From contig CBDFGQ010000006.1 in assembly GCA_965247295.1 (NCBI GenBank), forward strand, positions 434,001-498,000: DNA of 64,000 bases. The letters run 5' to 3'. Source of the DNA: CBDFGQ01 sp965247295 (GTDB taxonomy: Bacteria > Chloroflexota > Dehalococcoidia > Lucifugimonadales > JAGWBF01). The number at the start of each line of letters is the position of its first letter. The stretch's first letter is position 1. The position numbers were made by a program, and so were the translations under genes. The notes beneath the pieces were generated by a model. It worked only from the letters and a program-made list of their open reading frames with translations, was not told where the DNA came from and did not search any database. Shown in pieces: positions 25,977 to 34,528 of the stretch.

Positions 25977-26978
25977 TTATGCCGTGGCGAAGGCGTCTAT
26001 GATATCCGAGACGTTGGGCGTCAGCGGGCAGAGGACCGGATAGGATGCGCCGGCGTCCACGTATTCGTTCGCCCGCTGGCGGCACATCTCCGGCGTGCCC
26101 GCGGCGCACAGCAAGTCCACCAGGTCATCGTCCACCAGCGGCATCGCGGCCTCGATGCCGCCCTCTCGTGGGGGCCATCCCCCCATGGTGTCGTGAATGC
26201 GCCGGATCACCTCATCATTCACCCCGCTGGACCTGGCGATGTGGGGCTGCTGCCCCAGGTACATGGCGATGGCGTAGCGGGCGGAGTCTCGCGCCGCCGC
26301 GGCATCGTCGGCCATGGCCACGGCCAACATCTGGGGCATGTCTATATCCTGGATGCGGCGTCCGGCGCGCCCGGCCCCCTGCTGGACGCGGTCTATGGAC
26401 CCCCGCAGGTACTTCACAGATGTGAAGAAGTTGTGGAACACTCCGTCGGCGATCTCCCCGGCGAGCTCCATCATCCTGGGTCCCGTGGCACCGATATATA
26501 TGGGCACGTGTCTGGGCGTTTGGGGGACTCCCACTCCCAGGTCCAGGCGGAGGTCCCGCACCTGCACTATCTCACCCTCATGGGTCACCGTCTCCACGTT
26601 GAGTAGCCGCCTCACGACTGTCACGTACTCTCGCATGGCGGTGAGCGTCTTGCGCCGATTAATTCCCTGTTTCCAGGCAAGGGGTTCCCAGTAGGACCCG
26701 ATGCCGAGGGTAACCCGCCCCCCGGAAAGCTCATGAAGGCTGGCAAAGGTCATCGCCATCAGCCCCGCCGTTCGGGTCCAGTTGTTCACCACGCCGCTTG
26801 CCAGCCCGATCCGGTCCGTCGCCATGGCGAATGCTGCCAGGGGAGTGACGGCATCCCTTACCAGGCGGGTCTCGCAGACCCACACGGACGCGAACCCGCG
26901 CTTCTCGGCGTACTGGGCAAGCCGTACCTGCTCTCGCAGCCCCGGCTGATCCAGGAACACCAGCCCTACCCGCTCCAA
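25977..26978 (-). CDS. LLM-class oxidoreductase, F420/methylene-H4MPT reductase-like
   Basis: A 333-residue luciferase-fold protein: VGLVFLDQPGLREQVRLAQYAEKRGFASVWVCETR at the start, IGLASGVVNNWTRTAGLMAMTFASLHELSGGRVTLGIG, and PRHVPIYIGATGPRMMELAGEIADGV. The IGATGP and LHELSGGR patterns resemble F420-dependent Mer-like members rather than LimB. It ends 26 bases before the nitrilase gene on the same strand, so both are probably co-transcribed. The cofactor (FMN or F420) and substrate are not decided by the sequence. Confidence 0.87.
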   Translation of the reverse strand: MERVGLVFLDQPGLREQVRLAQYAEKRGFASVWVCETRLVRDAVTPLAAFAMATDRIGLASGVVNNWTRTAGLMAMTFASLHELSGGRVTLGIGSYWEPLAWKQGINRRKTLTAMREYVTVVRRLLNVETVTHEGEIVQVRDLRLDLGVGVPQTPRHVPIYIGATGPRMMELAGEIADGVFHNFFTSVKYLRGSIDRVQQGAGRAGRRIQDIDMPQMLAVAMADDAAAARDSARYAIAMYLGQQPHIARSSGVNDEVIRRIHDTMGGWPPREGGIEAAMPLVDDDLVDLLCAAGTPEMCRQRANEYVDAGASYPVLCPLTPNVSDIIDAFATA

Positions 26979-27091
26979 CTCACTCTCCTTGGGCCAGAAT
27001 CCTTCGGCATTCAGCCGTCATCGGCGTGTTGATGCTGTCCCAGGTTAGCGTTGCGGCTATGTAGACAGATGGCCAAGAGTTTATCCTGTCA

Positions 27092-27271
27092 CCCCTTCGA
27101 TGCACTCAGGGCAGGCTCTGAGCCCTTCGCTCTTGTCATTCTGAACGAAGTAAAGAACCTACGTCTGGCTCAGGATAAACTTCGCGAAGGGTCTGGAAGG
27201 GAGGAGGTGTTCCCGAGGGTACTCAACCCCGCCAGATTCTTCACCCGCCCTGCGGCGGGTTCAGAATGACA
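27092..27271. repeat. Composite dispersed repeat in the gap between LLM and dihydropyrimidinase genes
   Basis: The 378-base gap (26979-27356) holds CCTTCGATGCACTCAGGGCAGGCTC-type sequence at 27092-27115, then a TGTCATTCTGAAC...TTCAGAATGACA inverted unit (27134-27271) with internal CTCAGGATAAACTTCGCGAAGG and a CCCGCCCTGCGGCGGG hairpin. It is related to 22974-23043 and 19150-19174. No gene was seen in this gap. Confidence 0.75.
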
Positions 27272-27356
27272 TCCTTTTTAGACCTGCCATCAGAGTACCC
27301 GCACACGGGGCTATTTAGTTTAATGGAGGCCGTTGCCGGGCGAGGGACAAACGAGC

Positions 27357-28733
27357 CTATGCTTGGGTGCCCCGCTTGAGGAATCGGCCGTCTCCCGGAG
27401 TGCCCACGTACTTCCCGCCCTCAACGACCACGCTGCCGTGGGAGAGGACCGCCTCGGGAACTCCCTTGACCCTCATTCCCTCGTACATGTTGTAATCGAT
27501 GTTCATGTGGTGGGTCTTGGCGCTAATGGTGCTTTCCTTTTCGGGGTCGAAGATCACTATATCCCCGTCGCTTCCAACCGCAATCGTGCCCTTACGCGGG
27601 AACAGCCCGAACAGCCTGGCGGGTGTCGTGGAAAATATCTGCACCAGGCGATTCATGTCGATGACCCCCGAGCCCACCCCCCTTGTGTACAGCATGCTGA
27701 GCCGGTGCTCGATGCCGGGACCTCCGTTGGGTATCTTGGAAAAATCATCTTTGCCAACGGCTTTTTGGTCGGCGAAACGGAAGGTACAGTGATCCGTCGA
27801 TACCACCTGCAGGTCGCCTCGCTTGAGGCCATTCCAGAGCACGTCCTGGTGCCACTTCTCCCGAAGGGGTGGCGTAAGAACGTACTTGGCACCCTCAAAC
27901 CCCTCCTGGTCATACAGGCTGCTGTCCAGTGTCAGGTAGTGAGGACAGGTCTCTGCGTAGACGTAATTCCGGCTAGCCCTGGCTGCCTGGACCTCTTCCA
28001 GGGCCTCGGCGCAGCTCAGGTGGACGAAGTATATTGGCGCCCCGGCCACCTCCGCCATACGGATGGCCCGGTGTGTGGCTTCCGCCTCCGTGATGGGAGG
28101 CCGTGTCGAGGCATGATATTTGGGGGCCGTCTTGCCCTCGGCCAACGCCTGTTTAACCAGGACGTCTATGACCTGGCCGTGTTCGGCGTGAAAGCACACG
28201 AAGGCGCCGTTGTCGGCGGAACGGGTAAGTGTCTTGAAGATGGTGGCGTCGTCCACCATCACGGCGCCAGGGTAGGCCATGAACACCTTGAAGCTGGTTA
28301 CCCCCTGCCGGACCATGTCATCCAGCTCGGGCAGCCGGCTGTCGGGCATGTCTAGGATGATCATGTGGAAGCCGTAGTCTATGGCTGTCTTCCCCTCGGC
28401 CTTGGCGTGCCACATCTCCAGCGCCTGGGAGAGGGCATTGCCACGCTGCTGGACTGCGAAGTCCACGATGCTTGTGGTGCCCCCGACGGCGGCGGCGATG
28501 GTGCCCGTCCTGAAGTCGTCGGAGGTAACCGTGCCTCCGAAGGGGAAGTCCAGATGCGTGTGGGGATCGACGCCTCCGGGGATCACGTACTTGCCCGTGG
28601 CATCGATAGTCTTGTCGGCCTGGGCGGCCAGGTCGGTTCCGATGATGCGGATCTTGTCCCCTTCCACCAGGATGTCGGCGACATAATTGTCGGAGGCAGT
28701 GATAATGTTTCCGTTCTTGATAAGAACGCTCAT
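27357..28733 (-). CDS. hydA: Dihydropyrimidinase / hydantoinase
   Basis: A 458-residue cyclic amidohydrolase. Metal ligands are His58 and His60 in GGVDPHTHLDFPFGG; the carbamylated lysine lies in TSFKVFMAYPG (~150). YFVHLSCAEALEEV, ETCPHYLTLD and VSTDHCTFR follow the D-hydantoinase/DHPase pattern. The enzyme opens dihydrouracil or hydantoin rings to N-carbamoyl amino acids. The frame is open to 28868, but AAGGAGG eight bases before the ATG at 28733 sets the start. A carbon-nitrogen hydrolase of the next pathway step is 1.4 kb downstream on the same strand. Confidence 0.93.
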   Translation of the reverse strand: MSVLIKNGNIITASDNYVADILVEGDKIRIIGTDLAAQADKTIDATGKYVIPGGVDPHTHLDFPFGGTVTSDDFRTGTIAAAVGGTTSIVDFAVQQRGNALSQALEMWHAKAEGKTAIDYGFHMIILDMPDSRLPELDDMVRQGVTSFKVFMAYPGAVMVDDATIFKTLTRSADNGAFVCFHAEHGQVIDVLVKQALAEGKTAPKYHASTRPPITEAEATHRAIRMAEVAGAPIYFVHLSCAEALEEVQAARASRNYVYAETCPHYLTLDSSLYDQEGFEGAKYVLTPPLREKWHQDVLWNGLKRGDLQVVSTDHCTFRFADQKAVGKDDFSKIPNGGPGIEHRLSMLYTRGVGSGVIDMNRLVQIFSTTPARLFGLFPRKGTIAVGSDGDIVIFDPEKESTISAKTHHMNIDYNMYEGMRVKGVPEAVLSHGSVVVEGGKYVGTPGDGRFLKRGTQA

Positions 28734-29058
28734 GGATTCCTCCTTCGGGTTGGGTGGGGGGAGTCCGGCAGTATCGCGACGGGGTCCGGAGCAGGTCAGC
28801 GCCGTAGGCTCATACCTACGGCCACCGAAAGTGAGTCTGAGTATATGCCCGGCTATAGGGCATGTCAAGCGTGTGGGGCGTCGATGGGCTATCTGGGGGT
28901 GAGCTTATCCGTGGGACGGAGAAGGGGCCGCTGGTGAACCGGTCCTGCCCGCTAACAGCCCTTTCGCTGCGCTAGGGGTGACAGATTTCCCTGGCATGTC
29001 GGTCGGTCAGGCGCGCCAGGCTGGGAGGTCGTCAGACCGGGAAGGCTTGCGGTCTCCC
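28734..29058. other. Intergenic region with two small inverted repeats
   Basis: 325 bases between two minus-strand genes. GCCGTAGG/CCTACGGC (28801-28822) is a perfect 8-bp hairpin with a 6-base loop in the leader of the dihydropyrimidinase gene. ATGCCC/GGGCAT lies at 28844-28862. CCCTTTCGCTGCGCTAGGGGTGACA near 28960 looks like a fragment of the dispersed repeat. Confidence 0.5.
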
Positions 29059-29784
29059 TTACTTGGAGTTCGTCGCGTTGGGAATGGTAACGGTGGGACT
29101 AACCAGCCGGTATCCCAGACCCCGCTCTGTCAGTATGTACCTAGGTCTTGGGGGCTCTGGCTCCAGCTTTTTCCGTAGCCGGGTGACGTAGGTCCTTATA
29201 TAGTCTCCCTCGTTGCCGTACTCGGGGCCCCATGCTTGCTGAAGCAGCATGCGGTGGGTGACCACTTTCCCCACATATTTAATTAAGGTTCGCAGGACCG
29301 CCCACTCCCGGGCGCTCAACTTCACGGGCACACCCGACCGGGCCACCAGGGACCTGTCCAGGTCTACGTCGAGGTCGCCGCAGTGGTAAGACCCTGTATT
29401 GAGGTATGGACTGGGATTGGCAGCCCGCCTCAAGATGGCTCGCACCCTGGCCAGCAGCTCTTCCACTCCCAAGGGTTTGGTCAGATAGTCGTCGGCACCA
29501 AGGTCCAGGGCCTCCAGCTTGGTATCCTCCTCGGCTCTACCGCTAATCATCATTATCGGCACCTTGGAGATCTCACGGATCTGTCGCACTACCTCGAGCC
29601 CATCGGCGCCCGGGAGCACGATGTCCAGGATGACCAGCTCTGGGGCCAGGTTGTCCAGCTGGGTCAACGCCGGGCTGCCGCTGCTGAAGGTCATGGCCTT
29701 GTAGCCCCTGGCCTCCAGATTGGCGGCAATCAACCTGGATATGTTGGGGTCATCCTCTACCACGAAAATCGGTTTCGTATCCAA
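29059..29784 (-). CDS. OmpR/PhoB-family response regulator
   Basis: A 241-residue protein. The receiver domain (1-~120) has acidic VEDD near residues 9-12, phospho-acceptor Asp54 in LVILDIVLPG, the switch Ser/Thr in MMISGRAEE and Lys in DYLTKPLG. The C-terminal winged-helix DNA-binding domain (~135-230) has REWAVLRTLIKYVGKVVTHRMLLQQAWG and YIRTYVTRLRKKLE, both typical of the OmpR class. No histidine kinase is adjacent; the kinases at 40-44 kb are candidate partners. It follows a decayed binding-protein gene. Confidence 0.93.
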   Translation of the reverse strand: MDTKPIFVVEDDPNISRLIAANLEARGYKAMTFSSGSPALTQLDNLAPELVILDIVLPGADGLEVVRQIREISKVPIMMISGRAEEDTKLEALDLGADDYLTKPLGVEELLARVRAILRRAANPSPYLNTGSYHCGDLDVDLDRSLVARSGVPVKLSAREWAVLRTLIKYVGKVVTHRMLLQQAWGPEYGNEGDYIRTYVTRLRKKLEPEPPRPRYILTERGLGYRLVSPTVTIPNATNSK

Positions 29785-29802
29785 TCCACTCCCCTTGCCG
29801 AC

Positions 29803-30456
29803 CTAACCCTGGCGCCAGGGAAAAACCTGGCCGGAGCCCATGGCCAGGACTACAGACCTGCCTGCGTTCAGGCTTACCTCCTTGAGCTGCGCCCTGGGGC
29901 GTACCGTGTTCGCCATCCACACAGCGCGCTCACTAGTCACCAACGCCGACCCGTACAAGGCGAGGATGGCCCCGCCGCGCGAGGTGGTGGGATCGGGATA
30001 TACGACCTCAACGCCGGCCTTGGCCGTGTCCTCGAAGGAGTTGATGCCCTGGGGATTGCACGAGCGGGTCGCGATACAGGTAACGGTGTGGGCGAAGGTC
30101 CCCTGGTTGGGGAAGTCCCTCCGGTCGGTTGTGATGAGTCCCGCCTCCTTTATGTTCATGGCGTCCATCTCAGTGGCCACCATTGCCACCTGGGGCGGCG
30201 CTCCGAACGCCGTCTTATTGGTGATGGTGCCCGACCATGCGAAGCACGTGATCACCTTGACAGTCTCCCCGGTCTTCTCCTTCCAGTCTCGTTTAAACGC
30301 GGGGATGCCCTCCTCCTTCATCACGTTTTCCATGATGCTGAATCCTTACGCCTCCAGGATTCTGCTTTGAGAGTCGGCAGAGCCGCAACCTGCGGTGGCG
30401 ATGCCGAGCAACGGCACCGCATCGAGCCCAATCATTCCAAGGAGATTACCGGTCAT
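29803..30456 (-). pseudogene. Sulfate-type ABC transporter substrate-binding protein, degraded
   Basis: From an ATG at 30456 the frame gives a lipoprotein-like signal (hydrophobic run then ATAGCGS, a lipobox-like Cys), stops at a TAA 37 codons in, and continues in the same frame with MENVMKEEGIPAFKRDWKEKTGE. That part resembles the sulfate/thiosulfate-binding protein family (PAFKRDWK, VEVVYPDPTTS, ALYGSAL). The product stops at ~175 residues after 30333 where the family runs to ~330. A nonsense codon plus a missing C-terminal half indicate a dead gene. No permease or ATPase genes are adjacent. Confidence 0.65.
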
Positions 30457-30525
30457 AGTCCATGAGCCTCGCCCGTTTACCTGCGGCAGCGCTTTTTCGA
30501 GGTCGGGGGTCTGCCCCATGGTGTC

Positions 30526-31194
30526 TCAAGTGCAGTGGTACCAGTTGGCCTTCACTATTGCGTATAGTTTCCTCAGGTACTGGTAAAAGCTGACCGCCTT
30601 CACAGGCTGTACGTGGATGTGGTTGTCGTCACGGTATACGACCAGGTCCGCCACGTTCAGCTTGTCCACCGCCGAGATCCCCTCGATGATCCGCGGTAAG
30701 AAGAGGCTGAGCTTTCCCAGCTCGGCCGGTGTGTAGACGACCTGTAGCTGCTCCCAGTTCGCCTCCGTCCTGTCGCAGTAGATTCGAAGGAAAAGGCGTA
30801 TCGAGTTGGGGCCGAGGGAAGCTGAATAGATGGTCTCCGCGGCCTCCTTGCTGATGCGCCTTTCCAGCTCACGCAACGCATTGATGCCCCTCTCTGCCAG
30901 TGCCGTGCGTACATATTGCCTTGAGCCGTCGATCTCGTGGGGCTTGACCATTCCAAACCCCAGCAGCCAGTTAAGGTGCCGATGGTACTCGTTGACCTTC
31001 AGTTGGGACCTCAGCTGATCTATCGCCTTCTCCTCCAGAGGCACCTCCAGTGCCTGGAGCAGCCGGAACCTGAAGCGGCTCCCTCTTGAAGAGGTGAGAC
31101 ACGCGTGTAAATCGGCTATGACTTCGGCATGTTTAAACACATCCCTGATGGTCTCTCCGGCCAGGTCATCCCTGATCTTCTCACTAGCTGTCAC
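30526..31194 (-). CDS. Winged-helix protein, probable transcriptional regulator
   Basis: A 222-residue protein starting GTG at 31194 after GGGAGAG. Residues ~40-110 (RFRLLQALEVPLEEKAIDQLRSQLKVNEYHRHLNWLLGFGMVKPHEIDGSRQYVRTALAERGINALRELERRI) look like a winged-helix domain with the recognition pattern of ArsR/PadR-like regulators. The C-terminal half (LFLRIYCDRTEANWEQLQ...LYAIVKANWYHC) is unlike a known sensor domain. It lies between a decayed binding-protein gene and a DAACS-like transporter on the same strand, so it may regulate one of them. The exact family is not recognised. Confidence 0.55.
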   Translation of the reverse strand: MTASEKIRDDLAGETIRDVFKHAEVIADLHACLTSSRGSRFRFRLLQALEVPLEEKAIDQLRSQLKVNEYHRHLNWLLGFGMVKPHEIDGSRQYVRTALAERGINALRELERRISKEAAETIYSASLGPNSIRLFLRIYCDRTEANWEQLQVVYTPAELGKLSLFLPRIIEGISAVDKLNVADLVVYRDDNHIHVQPVKAVSFYQYLRKLYAIVKANWYHCT

Positions 31195-31321
31195 AGCAAC
31201 TCTCCCATGCCCTTGAGCCAGGGTTTTTCGAACTCACCGTTTGTTCCTGAGTGATCTCCGTCCCCTGCCAAAACCTTCACTCCGATCACAATGACAATTT
31301 CTTAATGCGACTGAACGCTAC

Positions 31322-32713
31322 TCAGGCTTCCTGGGGTGCCATGAATCTCTCTGTATAGGTCTCGTTCAGGATAATGGCGTAAAGGTAATTGTTGGTGGTG
31401 TTGGCCCCCGTTCGGAAGGAGTCCGGCACCCCGATCTGTAGCCCCAAATAAAGTGTCAGGAACAGGGATAGTATCTCGGGGGAGATGCCCAGGACAAGGG
31501 ACAAAGGCCCGGCGAAAAGCAACAGCTCCCCCGGGATCCCTGGAATCCCAAAGCTGATGAGGAAGGCCACGGGGATGCACAAGAGTAGCTCCAACAGGGA
31601 GAAGCGAATGCCCAATACGCTCCCAACGAGGCCCAAAAGGATAACCGCGCAGATCAACGTGCCGTTGGTGCAAAGGACGCTTCCGGCTCCCATCACCACC
31701 CTTCTAACCGTTGGCCGTACCCACGGAGCGTGCCGCTTGAGAATGTACAGGTTCAGTGGCGTCGCCAGCGACTCTGAGCTGGTGGACCACAGTAATGGAT
31801 AGGCCTTTATCCAATAGTTCCTGAAGTAGTCATTTACTGAAAAGTGCTTCGACCTGTACTTGGCCAGACCCAGTATGGCAAAGTGCCACATGAAGCAGGC
31901 CACGGCGACCAAAAGCGATCCCGTAATATAGGCCGTGACCATTCCGGCCTTGCCGTTGGGGTCGATGTGGAACCCCAAAATGTTGACGTCGGCAAAGCTG
32001 GTCAGGGCTCCCCCCAGTCCCAGTTCGTCCTCCAGCTGCTGGGGTATCGCCTGTATGTACACTCCTACGGCGAACATCAATAGGGGGATAATAGGCTGCA
32101 AATACTGGCCCAGGTGCTCGACGGCGGTGACCCCCTTTCCCAAGAAGTCGGCCAGGGCCTTTACCCTTGAGGCCACTAGCCCGGTGGCCACGGCGGCGTA
32201 GATGGCCCAGAAGAACTGGCTCTCTGTCAGTGTGGTCAGCAGCGACCGGGTGGTCTGCATGAGGGCGCCGCCTACCGACACAGAGTCCTCGGGTAACAGA
32301 GGTAGGCCGAACACCACGACGGTAAATAACACTGCCCAAAGCAGGGCCAGAATTTTGGTCCCGGCCAGCCAGCCCACGACGTAGAACCCGAACTGCCCCC
32401 GTCGCCTGGTTGAGAGGATCCTGGAGAGTACGGGCGCCAGGACCAGGAAGATGAGGAAGGGCGCGCCGTATGCGTACCCTTCTATGAAGGCGTCTGCTGA
32501 AGAGCTCACGAGGGTGGATAGGCCCTCCGAAGCTGAGCCTACCAGTACCCCCGATGCCAGGGCAACGATGAACAAGAGGGAAAGCAGGATGCCCAGGTGG
32601 GATTTGACGGAGTTACGTAGTCCTGCCGCAGGCAACCTGGCCAGGACTGAATCGGAAAAATGTCGGGCTTTGTATATGGCATGGGTGAGCTCCGCCGTTT
32701 TACTGTATCTCAT
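31322..32713 (-). CDS. Dicarboxylate/amino acid:cation symporter-like (DAACS) membrane protein
   Basis: A 463-residue integral membrane protein with about 8-10 hydrophobic helices. The order of helices and the re-entrant elements SSESLATPLNLYILKRH and FRTGANTTNNYLYAIILN resemble the SDF/GltP family, where serine-rich hairpin 1 and an NxxG-type motif bind Na+ and dicarboxylates or amino acids. The canonical NMDGTALY motif is not obvious (region LCTNGTLICAVI instead), so it is a divergent member. Preceded by a 12-bp-stem hairpin at 32755-32791. Confidence 0.65.
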   Translation of the reverse strand: MRYSKTAELTHAIYKARHFSDSVLARLPAAGLRNSVKSHLGILLSLLFIVALASGVLVGSASEGLSTLVSSSADAFIEGYAYGAPFLIFLVLAPVLSRILSTRRRGQFGFYVVGWLAGTKILALLWAVLFTVVVFGLPLLPEDSVSVGGALMQTTRSLLTTLTESQFFWAIYAAVATGLVASRVKALADFLGKGVTAVEHLGQYLQPIIPLLMFAVGVYIQAIPQQLEDELGLGGALTSFADVNILGFHIDPNGKAGMVTAYITGSLLVAVACFMWHFAILGLAKYRSKHFSVNDYFRNYWIKAYPLLWSTSSESLATPLNLYILKRHAPWVRPTVRRVVMGAGSVLCTNGTLICAVILLGLVGSVLGIRFSLLELLLCIPVAFLISFGIPGIPGELLLFAGPLSLVLGISPEILSLFLTLYLGLQIGVPDSFRTGANTTNNYLYAIILNETYTERFMAPQEA

Positions 32714-33062
32714 GACACCAGACTCTCTCTCGTTTGGATTATCGGCCTCTTTTCAAATGGGGGGCCCGCATTGCCACCAGGCCCCCCATTTGTGGCTGGG
32801 CTGCCGGTGCAGATGGCCTCCGGTTGAACTCCCCCGCGGTTGTGGCGGACGCTAGTTTGGGGTCTGCAGGCTGGCCCCAACTACGTTTCTGAGGTCCTTA
32901 AGGAGGTGTGTTGGAAGGTGTCGCCAGTCTTCGATATCAGCAGCTCATCTGCGGCAGCCCCTAGACTTCGGCTCCGTGGGGGCCAACCTACCTCGACGCC
33001 CTTTCCACCGCGCAGCGGGGAGTCCAAGTTATTCGTTATCCGCCCCTGGGGGCGGTCCAGTA
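32714..33062. other. Intergenic region with a strong hairpin
   Basis: 349 bases between minus-strand genes. The only clear structure is the perfect inverted repeat at 32755-32791. Overlapping short frames on the plus strand (32840-33221) lack coding character. Confidence 0.5.
32755..32791. repeat. Perfect inverted repeat, AAATGGGGGGCC / GGCCCCCCATTT
   Basis: The 12-bp arms (32755-32766 and 32780-32791) enclose 13 bases. Lying 42-78 bases before the transporter start, it may be a leader structure. No T-run follows on either strand, so an intrinsic terminator is less likely. Confidence 0.6.
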
Positions 33063-33308
33063 CTAGCCGAGGTCGTCGATGAGTTTGCTGACTATCCGGC
33101 TCTTGAACGCTGGGTTGGCTACTGCCGCCTCCACGATCCGTTTCCTCATCTCGGGGTCATCTTCCAGCGCGTCTTGCAACTTGTCCGCAATGTCGTCGGC
33201 CAAGGAGTTCATGGTGGTTGAGTCTTCTACTAAGGCCTTGACTACTTCGTCCATCAGCCCCGGGTCTCGCAATAGCTTCCCGACATCGCCCTCTGTTATG
33301 AGTCCCAT
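33063..33308 (-). CDS. Small helical acidic protein, 81 residues
   Basis: ATG at 33308 follows AAGGAGGTG with six bases spacing, a very strong ribosome-binding site. The product is acidic and predicted all-helical, ending PAFKSRIVSKLIDDLG. That end closely matches the end of the neighbouring interrupted gene (PAFRRLIISRLVEKLR), so the two share a small C-terminal domain. It is the last of four small minus-strand genes (34528-33063). No known family was recognised. Confidence 0.6.
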   Translation of the reverse strand: MGLITEGDVGKLLRDPGLMDEVVKALVEDSTTMNSLADDIADKLQDALEDDPEMRKRIVEAAVANPAFKSRIVSKLIDDLG

Positions 33309-33393
33309 AGAGATCACCTCCTTTTTATGTGCTTTTGATTCGCTAGGGCCCCTGGCGCCTTTTAAGGCATAGGCATCACCTCCACACTGCCTG

Positions 33394-33708
33394 CTACCTT
33401 AATTTCTCGACCAGTCTGGATATGATTAGTCTGCGGAAGGCAGGGTCGCTAAAAGCCTGCTCTAGAATTGTCTCCTTTACGCCTGTTGATGCGGGGGAGC
33501 CAGCAGACTCAGGGAGTGTTGCGCCGGCGATGGGCTTCCCCTAGTCAACGTCCTCTGGCCGACTTGCCGGCGTCACATGCTCATCATGCGGAGGCACGGG
33601 CTCGGCGGGTGATGGTGCCTCTGGGCCGGCTGGATCTCCAGCCTGGCTGGTTCCTAGAGCGGGAGGGCTCTTCGGCCCCCTGACTGTCCTACTCTTCCTA
33701 TTTGCCAT
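33394..33708 (-). pseudogene. Small protein gene interrupted by an in-frame TAG at 33541-33543
   Basis: ATG at 33708 follows AGGAGGAGC and overlaps the stop of the upstream gene (ATGGCAAATAG). The frame gives a Pro/Ala/Glu-rich 55-residue stretch, then TAG at 33543-33541, then stays open for 48 more codons to TAG at 33396-33394. The part after the internal stop contains ILEQAFSDPAFRRLIISRLVEKLR, similar to the C-terminus of the next gene. One base change would restore a 104-residue protein with a disordered N-terminus and this helical tail. It may be a nonsense mutation, a sequencing error or a readthrough site. Confidence 0.55.
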
Positions 33709-34033
33709 CTGGCTCCTCCTTGGCTTGCTCGGCTGGCGTCAGACGGACCCATCCTCGGCTGGCCAGGTCCCCGATGGTGTTGAGGACACCCCGGTCGAAG
33801 AGGTTCTTCCACAAGCCGATGTCGGCAGACGAGGCTCCCGCCTCCAGCTCTTCATTGAAGAGGGTCTCTTTGATCTCACCGACGGACCTGCCGTCGCTCA
33901 GCTGTACGATTCGCCTCTCCCAGGCAGTCCCTATCTCCCCAGCGCCTACCAATCGGTAAACATGTTTATGGGTGGCCTCGTCGCTGGTGCGCTGGGGAAC
34001 CAGCAGTCGCGTTATGGTGTCAATGAGCCTCAA
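33698..34033 (-). CDS. Hypothetical protein, 111 residues
   Basis: Starts TTG at 34033 with AGAGGT upstream and stops at 33698, overlapping the next gene's ATG by 11 bases. The sequence MRLIDTITRLLVPQRTSDEATHKHVYRLVGAGEIGTAWERRIVQLSDGRS... is soluble and mixed alpha/beta, with an ELEAGASSADIGLW segment and a charged tail. It belongs to a run of four translationally linked small genes. No family was recognised; a function linked to the nearby anti-sigma/sigma pair is only a positional guess. Confidence 0.5.
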   Translation of the reverse strand: MRLIDTITRLLVPQRTSDEATHKHVYRLVGAGEIGTAWERRIVQLSDGRSVGEIKETLFNEELEAGASSADIGLWKNLFDRGVLNTIGDLASRGWVRLTPAEQAKEEPDGK

Positions 34034-34120
34034 CCGTGTACCTCTAGCCGCGTGATATTCCAGACCTCGTAGCGATCAACGTTCCCAGTACTTCTTGAAC
34101 AGAGCTCTACAGGCACGACG

Positions 34121-34528
34121 CTAGTCGTTAAAGTTCATGATGACCAGCCTCGTGCCTCCCCTATCCTGGTCCTGCTCGACGTACTTCAGCACCGACTCCA
34201 GGTTGCTGTACTTGGGTCGGGCATGCTTGAGGTTGGGCAGAGCGCTGGCCGTCCCCTGCGCCTCATCTTCGTCCGCATCGGGAGCGGACCTGGCCAGCCT
34301 GGCCAGGCCGCTCTCCGCCTTGTCTAGTCGTGCCTGGAGGTGGCCGTTGCCCAGTTCGCCAAGCGCGCCCGGACTTTCCAACCGCTTCGCCACCTCCACG
34401 GCCAGTCGATGGAGCAGCAGGTCACTGAAGCTAACGGGTGCGGGCGTTTGGATATCCAGGCTGCCTTCCATCTCCCGCACCAGACTTTGGCTTATCTCTT
34501 GGGCCATCACCCCGAGTGCTGATTTCAA
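34121..34528 (-). CDS. Hypothetical helical protein, 135 residues
   Basis: TTG at 34528 follows AGGAGG with eight bases spacing. The first ~80 residues are amphipathic helices (LVREMEGSLDIQ, LLLHRLAVEVAKRLE, HLQARLDKAESGLARLARSA). An acidic linker (DADEDEAQG) leads to a C-terminal SNLESVLKYVEQDQDRGGTRLVIMNFND. It is the first of the small-gene run and lies 383 bases downstream of the sigma-factor remnant. Unknown function; coiled-coil or adaptor character is likely. Confidence 0.5.
   Translation of the reverse strand: MKSALGVMAQEISQSLVREMEGSLDIQTPAPVSFSDLLLHRLAVEVAKRLESPGALGELGNGHLQARLDKAESGLARLARSAPDADEDEAQGTASALPNLKHARPKYSNLESVLKYVEQDQDRGGTRLVIMNFND

Noticed and set aside
30333..30456. The TAA in the binding-protein gene considered as a recoding site
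   Set aside because: No known recoding uses TAA here, and the gene is also truncated at the C-terminus, so decay is the simpler reading.
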